Assembly: GCF_030269925.1 (NCBI RefSeq)
Contig: NC_085111.1
Span: forward strand, 1,178,001 to 1,242,000
DNA length: 64,000 nt
Direction of reading: 5' to 3'
Source of the DNA: Bombyx mori
Taxonomy: Eukaryota; Arthropoda; Insecta; Lepidoptera; Bombycidae
The position numbers were made by a program, and so were the translations under genes. The notes under the pieces are model-generated. The model was given only the letters and a program-made list of their open reading frames with translations. It made no database searches and had not been told where the DNA came from. Below are positions 25,228-36,707 of this stretch, piece after piece (position 1 is the stretch's first letter; the number at the start of each line of letters is the position of its first letter).

Positions 25228-25842
25228 TATAGGTCATGAGGCAGGCAGCACATATTATTTTAATGAAGGCAATTTCAACAACCGGCCAATCTCGGCCATA
25301 GACCATACACTGAATACATATTGTGCGTGTGTGTGTGTTTAAGTGTATAGTCGGAACAACCTTTCTAATATTTTTAAACACGTAATTCGAGTAATTAATG
25401 TGTCCTAGAATGATTTCGAAATTGTGAAATAAGCACTCAAACACAAAATTAACAAATAGCGCTGCTTGTTTCTGCGAAGGTCTCACGTGTTCCGGCTTGA
25501 AGGGGAAGAGACGTAGACCTCATATCTCAGAGGTGGCGTACAATATGTGATGTCCACGGACTTCACTTAATTAATCTACAGATTGTTAGCAAATAAGAGT
25601 GGATAAAGCACACGGAACGCTACTGATGTGATCTCTATGGATTCTGAAGTTGAATGCTCATCGTTGATAACAGTTGACAGTCGAGCGCTGCTGTCCCGGG
25701 GCTCGGCCTGTGACGTCACACACATTGTTTTTAATGAAAGATTCGTTGTCCAACCTGGTTTGTACAGAATGTGAATTTTCGTATTAACTGTAAGTAATGT
25801 AGCTGCGGTTACTATTCGCATAATATTTGTTTAGAGATTATT

Positions 25843-26533
25843 AAGTATCCCCCTATAACGCGGTACCCTTATAGCGCGTTTTCATATTACGCGATTTCAA
25901 TCCCGCGTATAACACGGGTATTTCGCCAACATAACGCGGGGTTTTCCGAAATACATATTTGTGTACTGTGAAATTTATAATAATTTGTGCAGTTCATTAT
26001 TAGCTTCGCGTACCTTTGCACGTGTGTCAATTGTGTTATTACAAATTAAATTATTTTATTAAATTTGCGAATTCAAAGGTGTATCTAGGTAAAATTTTAT
26101 CTTTATAAATATTATCATCTATATATATAAAAATGAATTGCTGTTCGTTAGTCTCGCTAAAACACGAGAACGGCTGGACCGATTTGGTTAATTTATATCT
26201 TGAATGATTTGTGGAAGTCCAGGGAAGGTTTAAAAGGTAAATAAATATGAAAATGCTCGGAATTAAATAAAAATATGATGTGCCCCCCCGTCGGATGGAT
26301 TCCTTTTGTTTGTTTTAAGTTTATTTTATACAAAAGTGTATGTATTTTATTTATCGATTGAGGCACTACGAAGTCTGCCGGGTCAGCTAGTTTAAAATAA
26401 AAAAAATAAACCATTATACAAGGCGTTCCTATATAAATAAACCGTTCTACAAGGTCGTAAAAACGCGTTATATGGGAATACTTATATAACGCGGAACCAA
26501 TCTACCGCGTTATACGGAAGATTACTGTATTAT
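25843..26533. mobile_element. Non-autonomous DNA element with subterminal ATAACGCG motifs
   Basis: About eight copies of ATAACGCG/CGCGTTAT or near variants cluster in the two ends (25854-25945 and 26463-26520) in opposing orientations. A family A Helitron sits between them. Clustered subterminal motifs resemble transposase-binding repeats; exact ends are not determined. Confidence 0.5.
26118..26390 (+). mobile_element. Helitron-like element, family A, second copy
   Basis: Same ends and body as 1025-1314, inserted between A and T with no target duplication. It splits an older element carrying ATAACGCG-like repeats. Confidence 0.7.
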
Positions 26534-28664
26534 AGTACCTACACGTCGTATTGTGTTAGATAATAGTTATGTCAAGTACAATAATTGTTAAGGCACGATT
26601 TTTCGAAATGTTTTGAAACACATTCCTTGTAAGTATTTTGCTAAACATAGCAATTCCTAAACATCACTTTTACATTTGTAAATAGTTAGGTAACTAAACT
26701 ATAATAACTAAGTAATTTATTTATTCGTAGATTTTTTTATGAACTTGTACTGTAGTTACTGTATTGTATTAATTTTTTTTGTAAAATTTTGGTTGAAGAC
26801 TGATTGTTTAGTGATAGGTATTGAAATAAATGTATTGAATGGCAGATGTGGTTTTATTAATGGAATAATAATTAAATATACGCTTTTTAATCTTGCATTG
26901 TTCGAATATACAGATAGAATAGTTTCATAGCTCAAAATCCGGTGTTCTATAAAGGTCTATAAGTTCCAGTAGGTATTAGGCGGAACAACTTGAGATGATC
27001 AATGTCAACACTAAAATGAGGTGCTTTACAAATAAAACAACACAACTTTTTTAAAATACATCAATATATTAACATCGAAAATATCACTTAAAAATGCCTA
27101 TTACATCCATAGATAATAAAATGTACTTATCCTAAGAAAAAGCAGTAAGGCCGAGAACATAGCAAAGGCCGCCAATAAATAGTCTATTGTACATATTTAT
27201 TTCATTAAAATACATGACGTGTAATTTTTATTTTATTTGGCAATCAAAACGGCTGTTGTAAAATGTAGATGACACATAGTATTTGTATATTTTGGAAAAA
27301 AAAAATTGAGTCCCAATTAGCCTGTGTTAATAACATCCATATTACAGACAGACTACCCAGCGAGACAAGCCTTGTATTAATTAAGTTTATTATGACATCC
27401 AAAAACAAAACTCATACTCTATTTAAAGTAATTTTACATTTTAATCTCGCTTTTATTATTTAACACGTTTCGTAGTCACTACGGACCAGGAAATATTTTG
27501 CAACTACCGTCTAATTGTATTAAGCCGTAAAAGTATCTCATTATGTTCACGGCTTGCGAAAACTGAAGTATATATTTTCATATAAAATTATGCCCATGGA
27601 CAGGCTGCCGTCCGAACAATACAGATTTGTACGAAGTTAAAATTAATTTCGCCGTTATGAATGCCAAGTGTTATAGTAATTTACAGACCCTACTCTGAAA
27701 ATTAACAGCCTGAAAATATTTTTGTACCGTGATGCATTTTTTTATGTTATGGCAATACTAGAAAGGCTATTTGTGCATTCCGAAACGTCCCGTTACACAG
27801 ATAACCTTAATTTTTACGTTTTTAAATAACTCTAATTATTCGGTACATTAACTGTGAACTGATGACCACACAATCAGGAAACATGTTTATCAATAATATA
27901 TGTATTTTTTTATATTGTATTTCTACTAAAAATTGCACACTAAAATTTATCCTACAAGATCTTGTTATATTTGTTTATTAAAATCTTCTAAGTGAATTTA
28001 AACTATTATGAATGACCAGAAATCTAATCTTACAATGTAACATCAAATAATTTTAACATATTATGTGTTTTAACACAATCGCTATTACATAATATTCATT
28101 AAACATTAATTAATATTAATAATTTATCTAACACACACATATGAAACTACATTATTATTTATAAATTGTAAGAACTAGACCATCAAAAAAATTTGAATAC
28201 ACCATTAGTTTATGATTGTAATAAAATATGTAATAACATTGAAAATTATTTTGTATAATGACTACCTATGTGTAGGTAAGATGAGACGACAATATAAATG
28301 CACTTTCCCTATTTTAAATTAAAAGAAAATATTTATTTACACATTCCAGTATACAAGTTTTAAATTACACATGTCACTTAAAAAAAGTCAATTTATTAAT
28401 ACATAATTATATGAGCACAGATAATATGTTTAATATTCTCTATGCAATTTTGTTAATGGTAATGTCCGTGAAAATGCTCCAATCCGAACACAATAGCTTT
28501 GGCAGAATGAGTTCATGGCTTTAAACAAATCCCCTAGTTATGATTCCATGAGTTACACATGATCTTACCAGCTACATGAGGCTGACGTGGCTGTAAAAAG
28601 TCCCCTAGCTATGACCTTTGCTGGATCCATGCTGCAGTTCCGTTCTCGTCCTTAATATGTTCAT

Positions 28665-31035
28665 TTAAAAGAACTTTACACCCTGGTTGTCATCAAATTC
28701 CATGAGTTCGCATCGACCTTTGGCTTCCAGTGACTTTAATGCTTTGACCAGGACATTCATATCAAGGTTATGAAATTCTGAAATATTACAACAACTCTTA
28801 ATAACATATAAAATCAATTTTATTTTGGGATGAAATTATGTATGGGGGATCCTTGAATTATGAAATGAATGATCATTTTAAGGTATTTATGAGATAATTT
28901 ACAGCCTGATTATAATTTTATATGGTTAAGAAAATGTTTAAATAAACAAATGATACTATACAGTGTTAGGCGATTACCAGATGATATCCTACCTTGGTCA
29001 GCGGTATTATCTCCTTCTCTCAGCTCAAACAGTGTACAAACTGAATTATTAAACCCATTATTACATGCCCAGTTGTAAATCATATTTCCCCACTCATCCA
29101 GCGAGTGCCAATATACCTCCCACACGTTTTTGCTCTTGTCAATGGGAGCGGCCTTGCCAGCCTTAGCCATGTCCTCCAATATTGTTAAAATAGCTTCCTG
29201 AGACAATTTTCTATTAATTTCTATGTTATTGAAAAGCGGTGTGTTTGATGCCTCCCTGATATCTATTGTAGATTGTTTTGTTGCCTTCAAATAATCTGTT
29301 ATTAATTGTTCCCATGCTTCTAGTTGTTTAGATCTTGTCTCAGTGTGCGGTTGGATTCTGTAACAAAATGAACCTATTTCTAATTGTCTGCATTATTTAT
29401 GTTTCAAATATAATTTATTTGATACTTATTATCTATATTATAATGTGAATACTAAAAAAGTTAAAAATAATAATTGGGTTCTATCTTGAGGTAAGGTTGA
29501 CACTTAATTTTTATTATCTGTGTCCTAAGCCTTTTGCTATTTTATTACCTGTAACACAATAAATAAAAATCTTAACTTTAACAAATAAACATAGGATGAA
29601 AATTAAAAAGCCAATTGCATTCAGAGCAAATCAATTTAAAAATGTTTTACATGGAAAAGCCAACAATAACAAGGGAACTAATGGACATTTGTGGAAATTA
29701 ATAGTACTTACACTTTCACTCATTTCTGTTTCATATACCTCTGGTATATCTCAATCATTTCACTTTCAGTCTCTTTTCGTTTAACTAAGTTTTTAATAGA
29801 TTTTGGTTCCAGATCTGTCACAGAAACTCTGTACATTATCTTGTGTTCCTTCTTTTGGACACACGGAATGTTCTCCACATAGTTTGGAGAAAAGCTGATC
29901 ATTATAGAGCAGTCTCTTGCCACGGCAGCTATCAATGCCCTATGTACAGGCTCCAAATTTTTAAAGAAGTGCTCTTTGTCTTTGGCTTCACCGAGATTCA
30001 GATTAGCAGCATTTTCTATTATCATCGAGACATATCCTCCATCTTCATGTTTCAAATAATTTGTTACGTCAAAATTAACACTGTCCCCAAGCTTCTGAAG
30101 CTCTAGCAGTTTGTACAGGAATGTGTTGGAAGTCAAAATGGAATCATCGACACATTCATTCCTTTTTTGTATTTTGAAATATTTAACACTAGCTTTAGTT
30201 TCTTTGAGGTCTAAATCTGAACTAAAATCATCAGCCAGTAACAATTGTATGATGAAATTTAAAAATCCATCAGTCGTGCCAAAGATATTTATTCTTTCAA
30301 TTATATTATGAAAAGTCTTCAAATCTGATTTATCATCATAAATGACCACACCATTCTTAAAAAGTTTGAAATTGTTCTGAGGGTTTTCTATGAGATGGAG
30401 TAGAGCATCGCGCATTCTGTATTTATCTCCGGAGAACAGATCTAATGGACAATATGAACTGTGTTTCTCAACTTTATTTGTCTCTACTTTCAAGTATTGT
30501 TTTAGACAAAAGTAGCATTTAGAATGAGCACAGAGCGATTTGGATATGAAACCTTCCTTCGGTTTGATTTCGACGCAGTAGTTGGTCTCGCACAGCGGAC
30601 TGACCAGGGCAAGATTCGGTGCTCTAATTGCATACTGACTAAGAATGGACTTGAAGTGTCTGTGAGTGGGTCGAATGTGATAAAGGGCGTGGCTCAATCT
30701 GCTCGCTTCCTCTTCTGCCATAGTCACAATGACCTCTTTGCATTGAAAATTGTTATTTAACAGCGGTATCATGACTAAATTTACGAAATTCACTGAATCT
30801 CGGACGTCATTCACGTTTATCTGCTGCCCGTCCTGTTTGATGAGCCGCAGAACATAATCAGTTCCGACAACTTCTAGAACGATATGGACGTTCCCTTCGT
30901 TGATGTATTTGCATTGTTTCCCGAACACCTCCATGGCTAGTGAATACGTACCAAGGTGTGTTAGCAATAAATGTGATTTACTTACGTAAAGAACGGGGGA
31001 AAGTTATACTGCCAAGGCCACGATATTTCTGCCAT
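28665..31035 (-). CDS. Vps25: Vacuolar protein sorting-associated protein 25 (ESCRT-II subunit)
   Basis: ESCRT-II component that bridges to ESCRT-III and sorts ubiquitinated cargo into multivesicular bodies. Exons on the minus strand: 31035-30986, 29357-28993, 28777-28665 (TAA), joining to 175 residues; human VPS25 has 176. The N-terminus is MAEISWPWQY then the PPFF motif that in this family contacts Vps22/Vps36. The middle contains SPLFNN-like TPLFNN, DEWGNMIYNW and NNSVCTLFEL of the tandem winged helices, and the end is the family's GVKFF. Exon 1 is only 50 coding nt and ends in phase 2 at a GTAAGT donor. Intron 1 (30985-29358) contains the whole IPPK gene on the same strand. The start codon is 574 bp from the divergent UBE2F start. 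Confidence 0.95.
29537..29542 (-). terminator. Possible polyadenylation signal for IPPK inside Vps25 intron 1
   Basis: The minus strand reads AATAAA about 180 nt after the IPPK stop and before Vps25 exon 2. If used, IPPK would be an independent nested transcript. AT-rich sequence makes chance hexamers common. Confidence 0.3.
29720..30934 (-). CDS. Ippk: Inositol-pentakisphosphate 2-kinase (IPK1/IPPK), single exon nested in Vps25 intron 1
   Basis: Phosphorylates inositol pentakisphosphate at the 2-hydroxyl to make IP6. The uninterrupted ORF is 404 residues with the family signatures CVEIKPKEGF (about residues 120-129), a Cys/His cluster CAHSKCYFC of the zinc site, YCPLDLFSGDKYRM (about 161-174), FKNGVVIYDD, and near the end AVARDCSIMISFSP and VSVTDLEPKSI. 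I chose the ATG at 30934 (context gccATGG, a strong Kozak); the frame is open 11 codons further up but with no ATG. Length is within the animal range, toward the short side (human is about 490). The start lies 51 nt inside Vps25 intron 1, and a GTAAGT donor (29711-29706) lies 7 nt after the TGA. It may therefore be expressed from the Vps25 promoter by intron retention or alternative splicing. Confidence 0.92.
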   Translation of the reverse strand: MEVFGKQCKYINEGNVHIVLEVVGTDYVLRLIKQDGQQINVNDVRDSVNFVNLVMIPLLNNNFQCKEVIVTMAEEEASRLSHALYHIRPTHRHFKSILSQYAIRAPNLALVSPLCETNYCVEIKPKEGFISKSLCAHSKCYFCLKQYLKVETNKVEKHSSYCPLDLFSGDKYRMRDALLHLIENPQNNFKLFKNGVVIYDDKSDLKTFHNIIERINIFGTTDGFLNFIIQLLLADDFSSDLDLKETKASVKYFKIQKRNECVDDSILTSNTFLYKLLELQKLGDSVNFDVTNYLKHEDGGYVSMIIENAANLNLGEAKDKEHFFKNLEPVHRALIAAVARDCSIMISFSPNYVENIPCVQKKEHKIMYRVSVTDLEPKSIKNLVKRKETESEMIEIYQRYMKQK

Positions 31036-31609
31036 ACTCGTGAAACACAACCGAATAATTATAAAAGACTAATGAAGATTTTTAACTACACAAAAATGCT
31101 TGTAATTTTCCAGCTGTTTTCACGACTTGACAAAATTGACTTGATGTTCGTGAAAAGTCGATTGTCGATACTTGGTGTCGTTGACCTCTTTGATCACAGA
31201 CAAACTTTTTTTTTTCAGGCAGTAGTATTTCAGCCATTTAGCATTAATATGTCAGTGAAAATGAACTAACCAAATTATTAAATGTGATATTTAAATTTTT
31301 TTATTTTTTATATAGGACATAACTTTAAGATATACATAACTAGAGGAATAAATCACATGAATTACAAAATGTCTCTAGATTTTTACCATTCACGAAAACC
31401 GAGGACTGGTTTTGTTCAAGTTGCTTAAGTCATCTGCCAAAATAAGGATTGTCAACTATTTGTCAATATCTTGGCTATTGAAGGAATTTGCGAGTTTCGA
31501 GATTGTATCGAATTTACATTTAATTTGAATTTTACCTTGAATTTTATACATTACAGACACAATTTGATATGTTACTTTCTTTTGAATGACTATTATTTGA
31601 AGTTCCAAA
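31036..31609. promoter_or_regulatory. Shared divergent promoter region of Vps25 and UBE2F
   Basis: The two start codons face away from each other and are 574 bp apart, with no repeat and no convincing ORF between them. Both 5' UTRs and core promoters must lie here unless upstream non-coding exons exist. I see no clear TATA box on either side. Confidence 0.55.
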
Positions 31610-33266
31610 ATGATAACCCTTAATAGGAAACTTAAAAAGGAGCATTCTCCTCCAACAATAGGCCTGACCACGGAGCCAGTTAAAAGGATATCAATACGAG
31701 ATAAATTGTTAGTAAAAGAAGTACAGGAGATGGAAGAGAACCTTCCAGCAACTTGTAGCGTGAAGTTCGAAGACCCAAATCTGCTTAGTGAATTCATATT
31801 AACAGTAGCTCCTGATGAGGGGTATTGGAAAGGTGGTAAATTTAAGTTTAGTGTCATTATAACTGAAGAATATAATATGGCTGTAAGTATGAATATTCGA
31901 ATACTTGTTGAATTTTTTCAACATCATTTTTCATTCATACTAGTTTTGTAATTAATATATTTAAGTTTAAAGTTGGATGTCCACTACTTTAATCTTTGCC
32001 CTTTGATGATAACGCTTCTTCCCCAATTAATATGAACTTAATATAATAATATAATGCATGCATGAACCTCCCTTTTTTCTCAGAATAACATAAAAAAGAA
32101 TAACAAAAACATTCTCTTATGATTTGCTTTCATTGTGTGATTTTATTTTGATTTTGTACAATTTTCACGGATCTCACTACCTGACATTGTCAGAGTTGTG
32201 CTTTGAAAAAGTTTAACAATGAAATTACCAATAAAGTCACAATTCAATGTTGTCATCCAAGTTATCTACTGAGTAAATTCTGAGGAGTAATAAAAAAATA
32301 TAAAATGCATCAATAATAATGTACTAAAAATAAATTTAAACTAGTTATTTCATGTGTCATTTCAGCCACCAAGAGTGAAGTGTTTAACAAAATTATGGCA
32401 TCCTAATATTAATGTAGATGGAGACATCTGTTTGTCATTACTGAGACAGACTTCTATTGATGAGCATGGCTGGGCACCTACTAGGAGGCTCAAAGATGTT
32501 GTATGGGGCTTGAACTCACTTTTTACGGTAAGTCATTTGTTTATCCTATAACTTATATCCTATAAAGTATATCACAAATGCCTATGCATGCTGATAGACT
32601 GGGCACTCCCTAGAAGAAAGCTATGAAATATATCTCTTTCTTAGTTATAATGTTGGTCTTTGGTGAGGATAGAACAATGTAATAAGCAAAATTTAGTTGA
32701 TGCCCTGCTAATCAGACATTACCTTATTTTACAAATCAAACTGTATAGTGTTAACATTAAAATAATGTTAGGAGTCATCACATAGAATTGAAAAAGATGT
32801 CAAGTTTTCCATGATTTTATTTAGATGGATGCTAGACATCTGATAGTAGCCAACAGTATATTGCAAGTGCACATAGGTAGTTTCCACCACCCTGCCCATC
32901 TCTGTTGCGGAACAGTCAAGCGTTGGGACTGCTTTTATACAACTAAGGCACTACTGCTTTTATGCACCTCATGTTTCAAATTGGGTGACGGTATTAATAC
33001 TGTGAAATTTATAAACCCTGCCGTCCATAGAAAAACAAGAGGGTCTTGAGCTGGTTCACACATCTAGACAATAAGAAAAAGGAAAACTTGTAATTCAGGA
33101 TTGTTTGCCTTCAATTTAAATATACTTAAAAAAAATGTTTGTTTATTTTTAGGATCTGCTTAACTTTGATGACCCGTTAAACATAGAAGCAGCTGAAATG
33201 TACAACAAGGACAAAGTTCAATTTCAGGTTAAGGTACAGGAATATATTTCAAAGGGGAAAAGATGA
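31610..33266 (+). CDS. Ube2f: NEDD8-conjugating enzyme E2 (UBE2F type)
   Basis: Transfers NEDD8 from the E1 (NAE) to cullins, with UBE2F preferring CUL5 and RBX2 in animals. Exons 31610-31882, 32366-32527 and 33153-33266 (TGA) join in phase to 182 residues; human UBE2F has 185. The N-terminal tail (residues 1-25) corresponds to the E1-docking extension. The UBC fold follows, with [25 protein letters not shown], the HPN motif (103-105), catalytic Cys113 in GDICLSLL, and [16 protein letters not shown]. The last stretch is nearly invariant in UBE2F and separates it from UBE2M. Exon 1 begins with the first ATG in a fair context. An AATAAA at 33464-33469 may end the transcript. Confidence 0.95.
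32848..33080 (+). repeat. Old Bm1-like SINE in UBE2F intron 2
   Basis: Diverged but keeps GCACATAGGTAGTTTCCACC and a GACAATAAGAAAAAGGAAAA tail. The 74-aa ORF across it is spurious. Confidence 0.5.
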
Positions 33267-33463
33267 AACAGGCTTAAACAGTGTTGCAACCCACTTCAGC
33301 TCTGATTAGCTCAAACGAAAAAGTTTTTGTGTCCAAAAATGTACTTTGAAATAGGGTTGAATTTAGGCTTTTACCATATATGAAAATTTAGGTTTATCAT
33401 AGCGCTCAGAACAAACAATCATAATGATTTAATTACATTTATGTCTGTTACTATGTTTATTTT

Positions 33464-33469
33464 AATAAA
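33464..33469 (+). terminator. Candidate polyadenylation signal of UBE2F
   Basis: AATAAA lies 198 nt after the UBE2F stop codon. Assigned by position. Confidence 0.4.
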
Positions 33470-34568
33470 GATTGGACTTAAATACTGATGTTAAGATTAA
33501 TTTTTAATGTGTTATGGGTGTAATTTCTAGTAAAAAGCTTAACATATTATTGAATTAATAAAACATTACTATTCCGTGTTGCATGTCTGTGAAGAGTCAA
33601 GATATGTAGATAGTTAAAATTAATGATCATTTGTCTGATTAACTCTTGCTGATTTTGTCATTCAAGCACGATCTATATTTAGACTTAATCTATATTTGAT
33701 ACTGCTATTTATGACCTTTCTCTGTACCCTGCCTGCCATGATTGCACAATGTATTAAAATTTGTAGCCAAACTGGTTATGCAAACATGCCACCAGTCTTT
33801 GAAAAAAAAAAATTTCATTATAAAGCCATAATTTATGTTGGCAACTACAATTAATTGTGACCATGGGTGTTTGCAGTAGATAATAAATTTAGACAACTCT
33901 GATATATCTTTTGGTCTGTTGCATTTATTCTATCTATTTTCATGACTCTTCCTTCAGTAACTTTCATTATAATGACACAGTAATTGCTGCGTCTCTTTTG
34001 TCCTATAATAAGATATTAAAGCTTGTTGTGATTCATTTACTTGGTTAGTGGTAATTGAATTATTACTAAAATTGTGCTGCTTATTTTTTATTGTGCTATA
34101 TTGTGCCAAAAAGCTTCCACAATAGTTTTAATTGTATAAATTGTGTTGTAAACTGTCTATTGTATCATGCAATATTCACACTATGTTTAGTCTACCTCTT
34201 CGAATGTACTGCCCTATTTATAATTATTTCAATGACCTGGTGTAAATAGGCTTTTAAGCAAATCGAGTTAAACATGGAAAAACTAAAAAAGTCACGTCAC
34301 AAACTTTTTTAGTTGATATGTCTCTAATATTGATGACACCATCTGTGGGTTTCATCAGAAAACTTACAATTTGTTTGAAGTGAATATAATCTTCATTATG
34401 ATCGAAATATTTTGAGACTTTTAGATGGTATTTCGGTCAATATCAAATTATATTATTACAAATTAACATTGGATCAAGTTTAAAAGCACGTTTAAGATTT
34501 GTTGTTTATTTATACATCCAACAAAAACATTTCAAATTTTTAGAATTGTGTTGAACATGTTAAGACTA

Positions 34569-34640
34569 TTATGTGTGATTTAAAAACATTCACTTATGTG
34601 TGATTTAAAAACAATCACTTATGTGTGATTTAAAAACATT
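34569..34640. repeat. Three tandem 27-30 bp units
   Basis: TATGTGTGATTTAAAAACA occurs three times in a row, separated by TTCACT or ATCACT. Confidence 0.8.
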
Positions 34641-36044
34641 TCATGCAGTTAATATAATCAGATGAATTTAATTTAAATACATTATTGATGAAAAATTGCT
34701 TAATTTTACTGAAAATTCAGACATTCAGTCTTGTTATTATTAACATATTTTTTTAATAGCATCAGGTAGGTTTAGGAGTTTTCTTCTAAAGTGGTACCGC
34801 GCATATAAATAAGTGTATTAAATATCTTTATATAGAAAATATAAAATTTGAAATGAATAAATATTGTATTAATAGGGATGTTGCATGCTTTCGATTGTAC
34901 AATATTTAATCTCTTTCTCTCTCCCCCTCTCTCTCTTTCTCTCTTGTGATGTCATGAGCATGTGCATCTTAATTGACAATTGGGTTTGATAAATAACTCA
35001 TCAAGTTTGAGAACTTTGTAACTTTGATAAACTAAACGAACTGATAATTTTGTTGCTTTGGATCATTTTATCATAGAGTATTTTAAAAATATAATAACAT
35101 CCTTGTTCATATTTAAGATTTGATGAGACGAAGAAGCAATGTAGACAGATTCCTAATTGTAAATCCTAAATGTTTGGTCAAATGTATCTGTATTATCTAT
35201 GATATTTGGTGAGTAATATAGAGACTTTTTGGCGGGAACGCGAGGAGTGAAGTTGTGTGATTTGTTTTATTTTGTCTATTTAGTGTTTCTTCGGGTTTAA
35301 ATGTGTAATAATGGTGGTTTATTAACCGTTTAATATCTGTGAAAGTGCACAAATGTGGAAAAATGAAACAAAGCTGCTGGACGTAACTTCTCGGGTTCCT
35401 CCAAAAAGTCCACTGAAAAAATCTCAGTAAATGACCACCATTTTACTGCGATTATATTTCATCCCATATCATTTCGTTTCATTAAATTTCATCCCAGTTG
35501 ATTAATGTCTCAAATTAATCATCTTCATTTCATTTCACTCCATATTATCATTTTTCATAAAATTAAGAATTTAAAGTAAAATAAGACATGACTTAAAGGT
35601 CTTAGTTACCAGGTCATAAAATCTCTTAAAAAAAAATGAGTAATATAGAGAATTTATTCTAGTTTTAAGTTTTAATAAATAAAAGGCAAAGAGTGACTAT
35701 TATTGTCTATGGCTTCCTGTTCTGTCCTGGTTTTTTAGAGGGTGTCTGAAGAGTGATGCAGTGAGAAATTTTATTAGTTTGGTAAGTTAGTGATTATTAA
35801 GGTTTCAATGTTTAATAATGGCAGTTATTAACCTGATTTAGTAACTGAAAATTGGGAACGAAACTGCTGGATATTTCTTTTCGTGTTCATTTTATTAAAA
35901 TTACTGAAAATACGAAAAATAAGACCGACCTAAAGGTTCAGTAACAAATAGCCGTAAAAATTAATAACTGTTATGCGAATTTAAGGTACAATATAACTTA
36001 CAGTTTCGTAACTTATCTTCCGGTTTACTTGGCTGAAGTGATTA

Positions 36045-36213
36045 TGTGCTTAGTTCGAGTTTTTTAACGTTCTTGAGAGTATAAGAGCTAACTCAATTTT
36101 GTATGCAGTTGCAACAGCGCCCCTAGCGACAAACGTAGGCAAAGTTCCAACTCCATGCATATTTGAGGTAACTTTTACGCTATCGAGAACGTTAAAAAAC
36201 CCACTAAGCACAC
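36045..36213. mobile_element. Hairpin MITE (family M1), diverged copy
   Basis: Same arms with several substitutions and the same core (CAACAGCGCCCCTAGCGAC). Lies in the Unc-89 to UBE2F spacer. Confidence 0.7.
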
Positions 36214-36701
36214 CATAGACTCAACAACGTGAACACTATCACCTTGAAACATGAGATCGATGTCTCAGTTTTATTTGGACACGGGTTAAAATAAATAAAA
36301 ATTCTAAGATAAAGTAATGCTCTTTATTAAGACTTTAATAGTGGAGCATCAATAATAATTACCAATTAGTATAAATAAATAAATAGTACAAAAGTTGTAT
36401 ACAAAAAAATAGTAGCTTAACAGATAACAAAAGATTCGTAACAAATTATTCGCGTTGACTAGAATAAATATTTTTTTGGGATTTAAATGAGACTTTGGTG
36501 TAATGATAAAGATGAATAAACAATTTTGATATGACAACACCTTTTTAAGGTTTATTTTTGAGTTGAGACGAAAAAGCGATTTTAATTTTATGATTACTTT
36601 TTGCTGTTAAATTTTTTATATGTTATTGCTCTTCAAGCAAGTTCTTTATTAATGATAAGAGCAAAAAAAAATGTTGCCATTCCAAAAAAATGTGTAAATT
36701 G

Positions 36702-36707
36702 TTTATT
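36702..36707 (-). terminator. AATAAA overlapping the Unc-89 stop codon
   Basis: The stop codon TAA is embedded in AATAAA on the minus strand; a second AATAAA-like site lies about 60 nt further on. The overlapping hexamer would give almost no 3' UTR, so the downstream site is more likely used. Confidence 0.25.

Larger units (their letters stand above)
24119..28664. other. Intergenic region between OATP and Vps25
   Basis: No convincing gene. It holds the OATP 3' UTR, a 295-bp TA-flanked MITE (24933-25227), an element with repeated ATAACGCG-like motifs (about 25843-26533) split by a Helitron (26118-26390), and AT-rich sequence from 26.5 to 28.6 kb in which I see nothing specific. Short ORFs here show no domain or codon pattern. 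Confidence 0.6.
33267..36702. other. Convergent intergenic region between UBE2F and Unc-89
   Basis: AT-rich with no gene seen. It holds the UBE2F 3' UTR, three 27-30 bp tandem units at about 34569-34640, a CT-rich tract at about 34909-34946, an old diverged direct duplication (about 35209-35460 and 35636-35910), a hairpin MITE (36045-36213), and the Unc-89 3' UTR on the minus strand. Confidence 0.6.

Noticed and set aside
25181..25486. 101-aa minus-strand ORF
   Set aside because: Overlaps the arm of the 24933-25227 MITE and shows no domain.
28910..28992. C-terminal extension of the Vps25 exon 2 ORF
   Set aside because: The frame reads past a GTAGG donor into the intron; splicing to 28777 gives the conserved GVKFF ending instead.
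30935..30967. Eleven extra N-terminal residues of IPPK
   Set aside because: They begin with TTG, not ATG; the ATG at 30934 has the better context.
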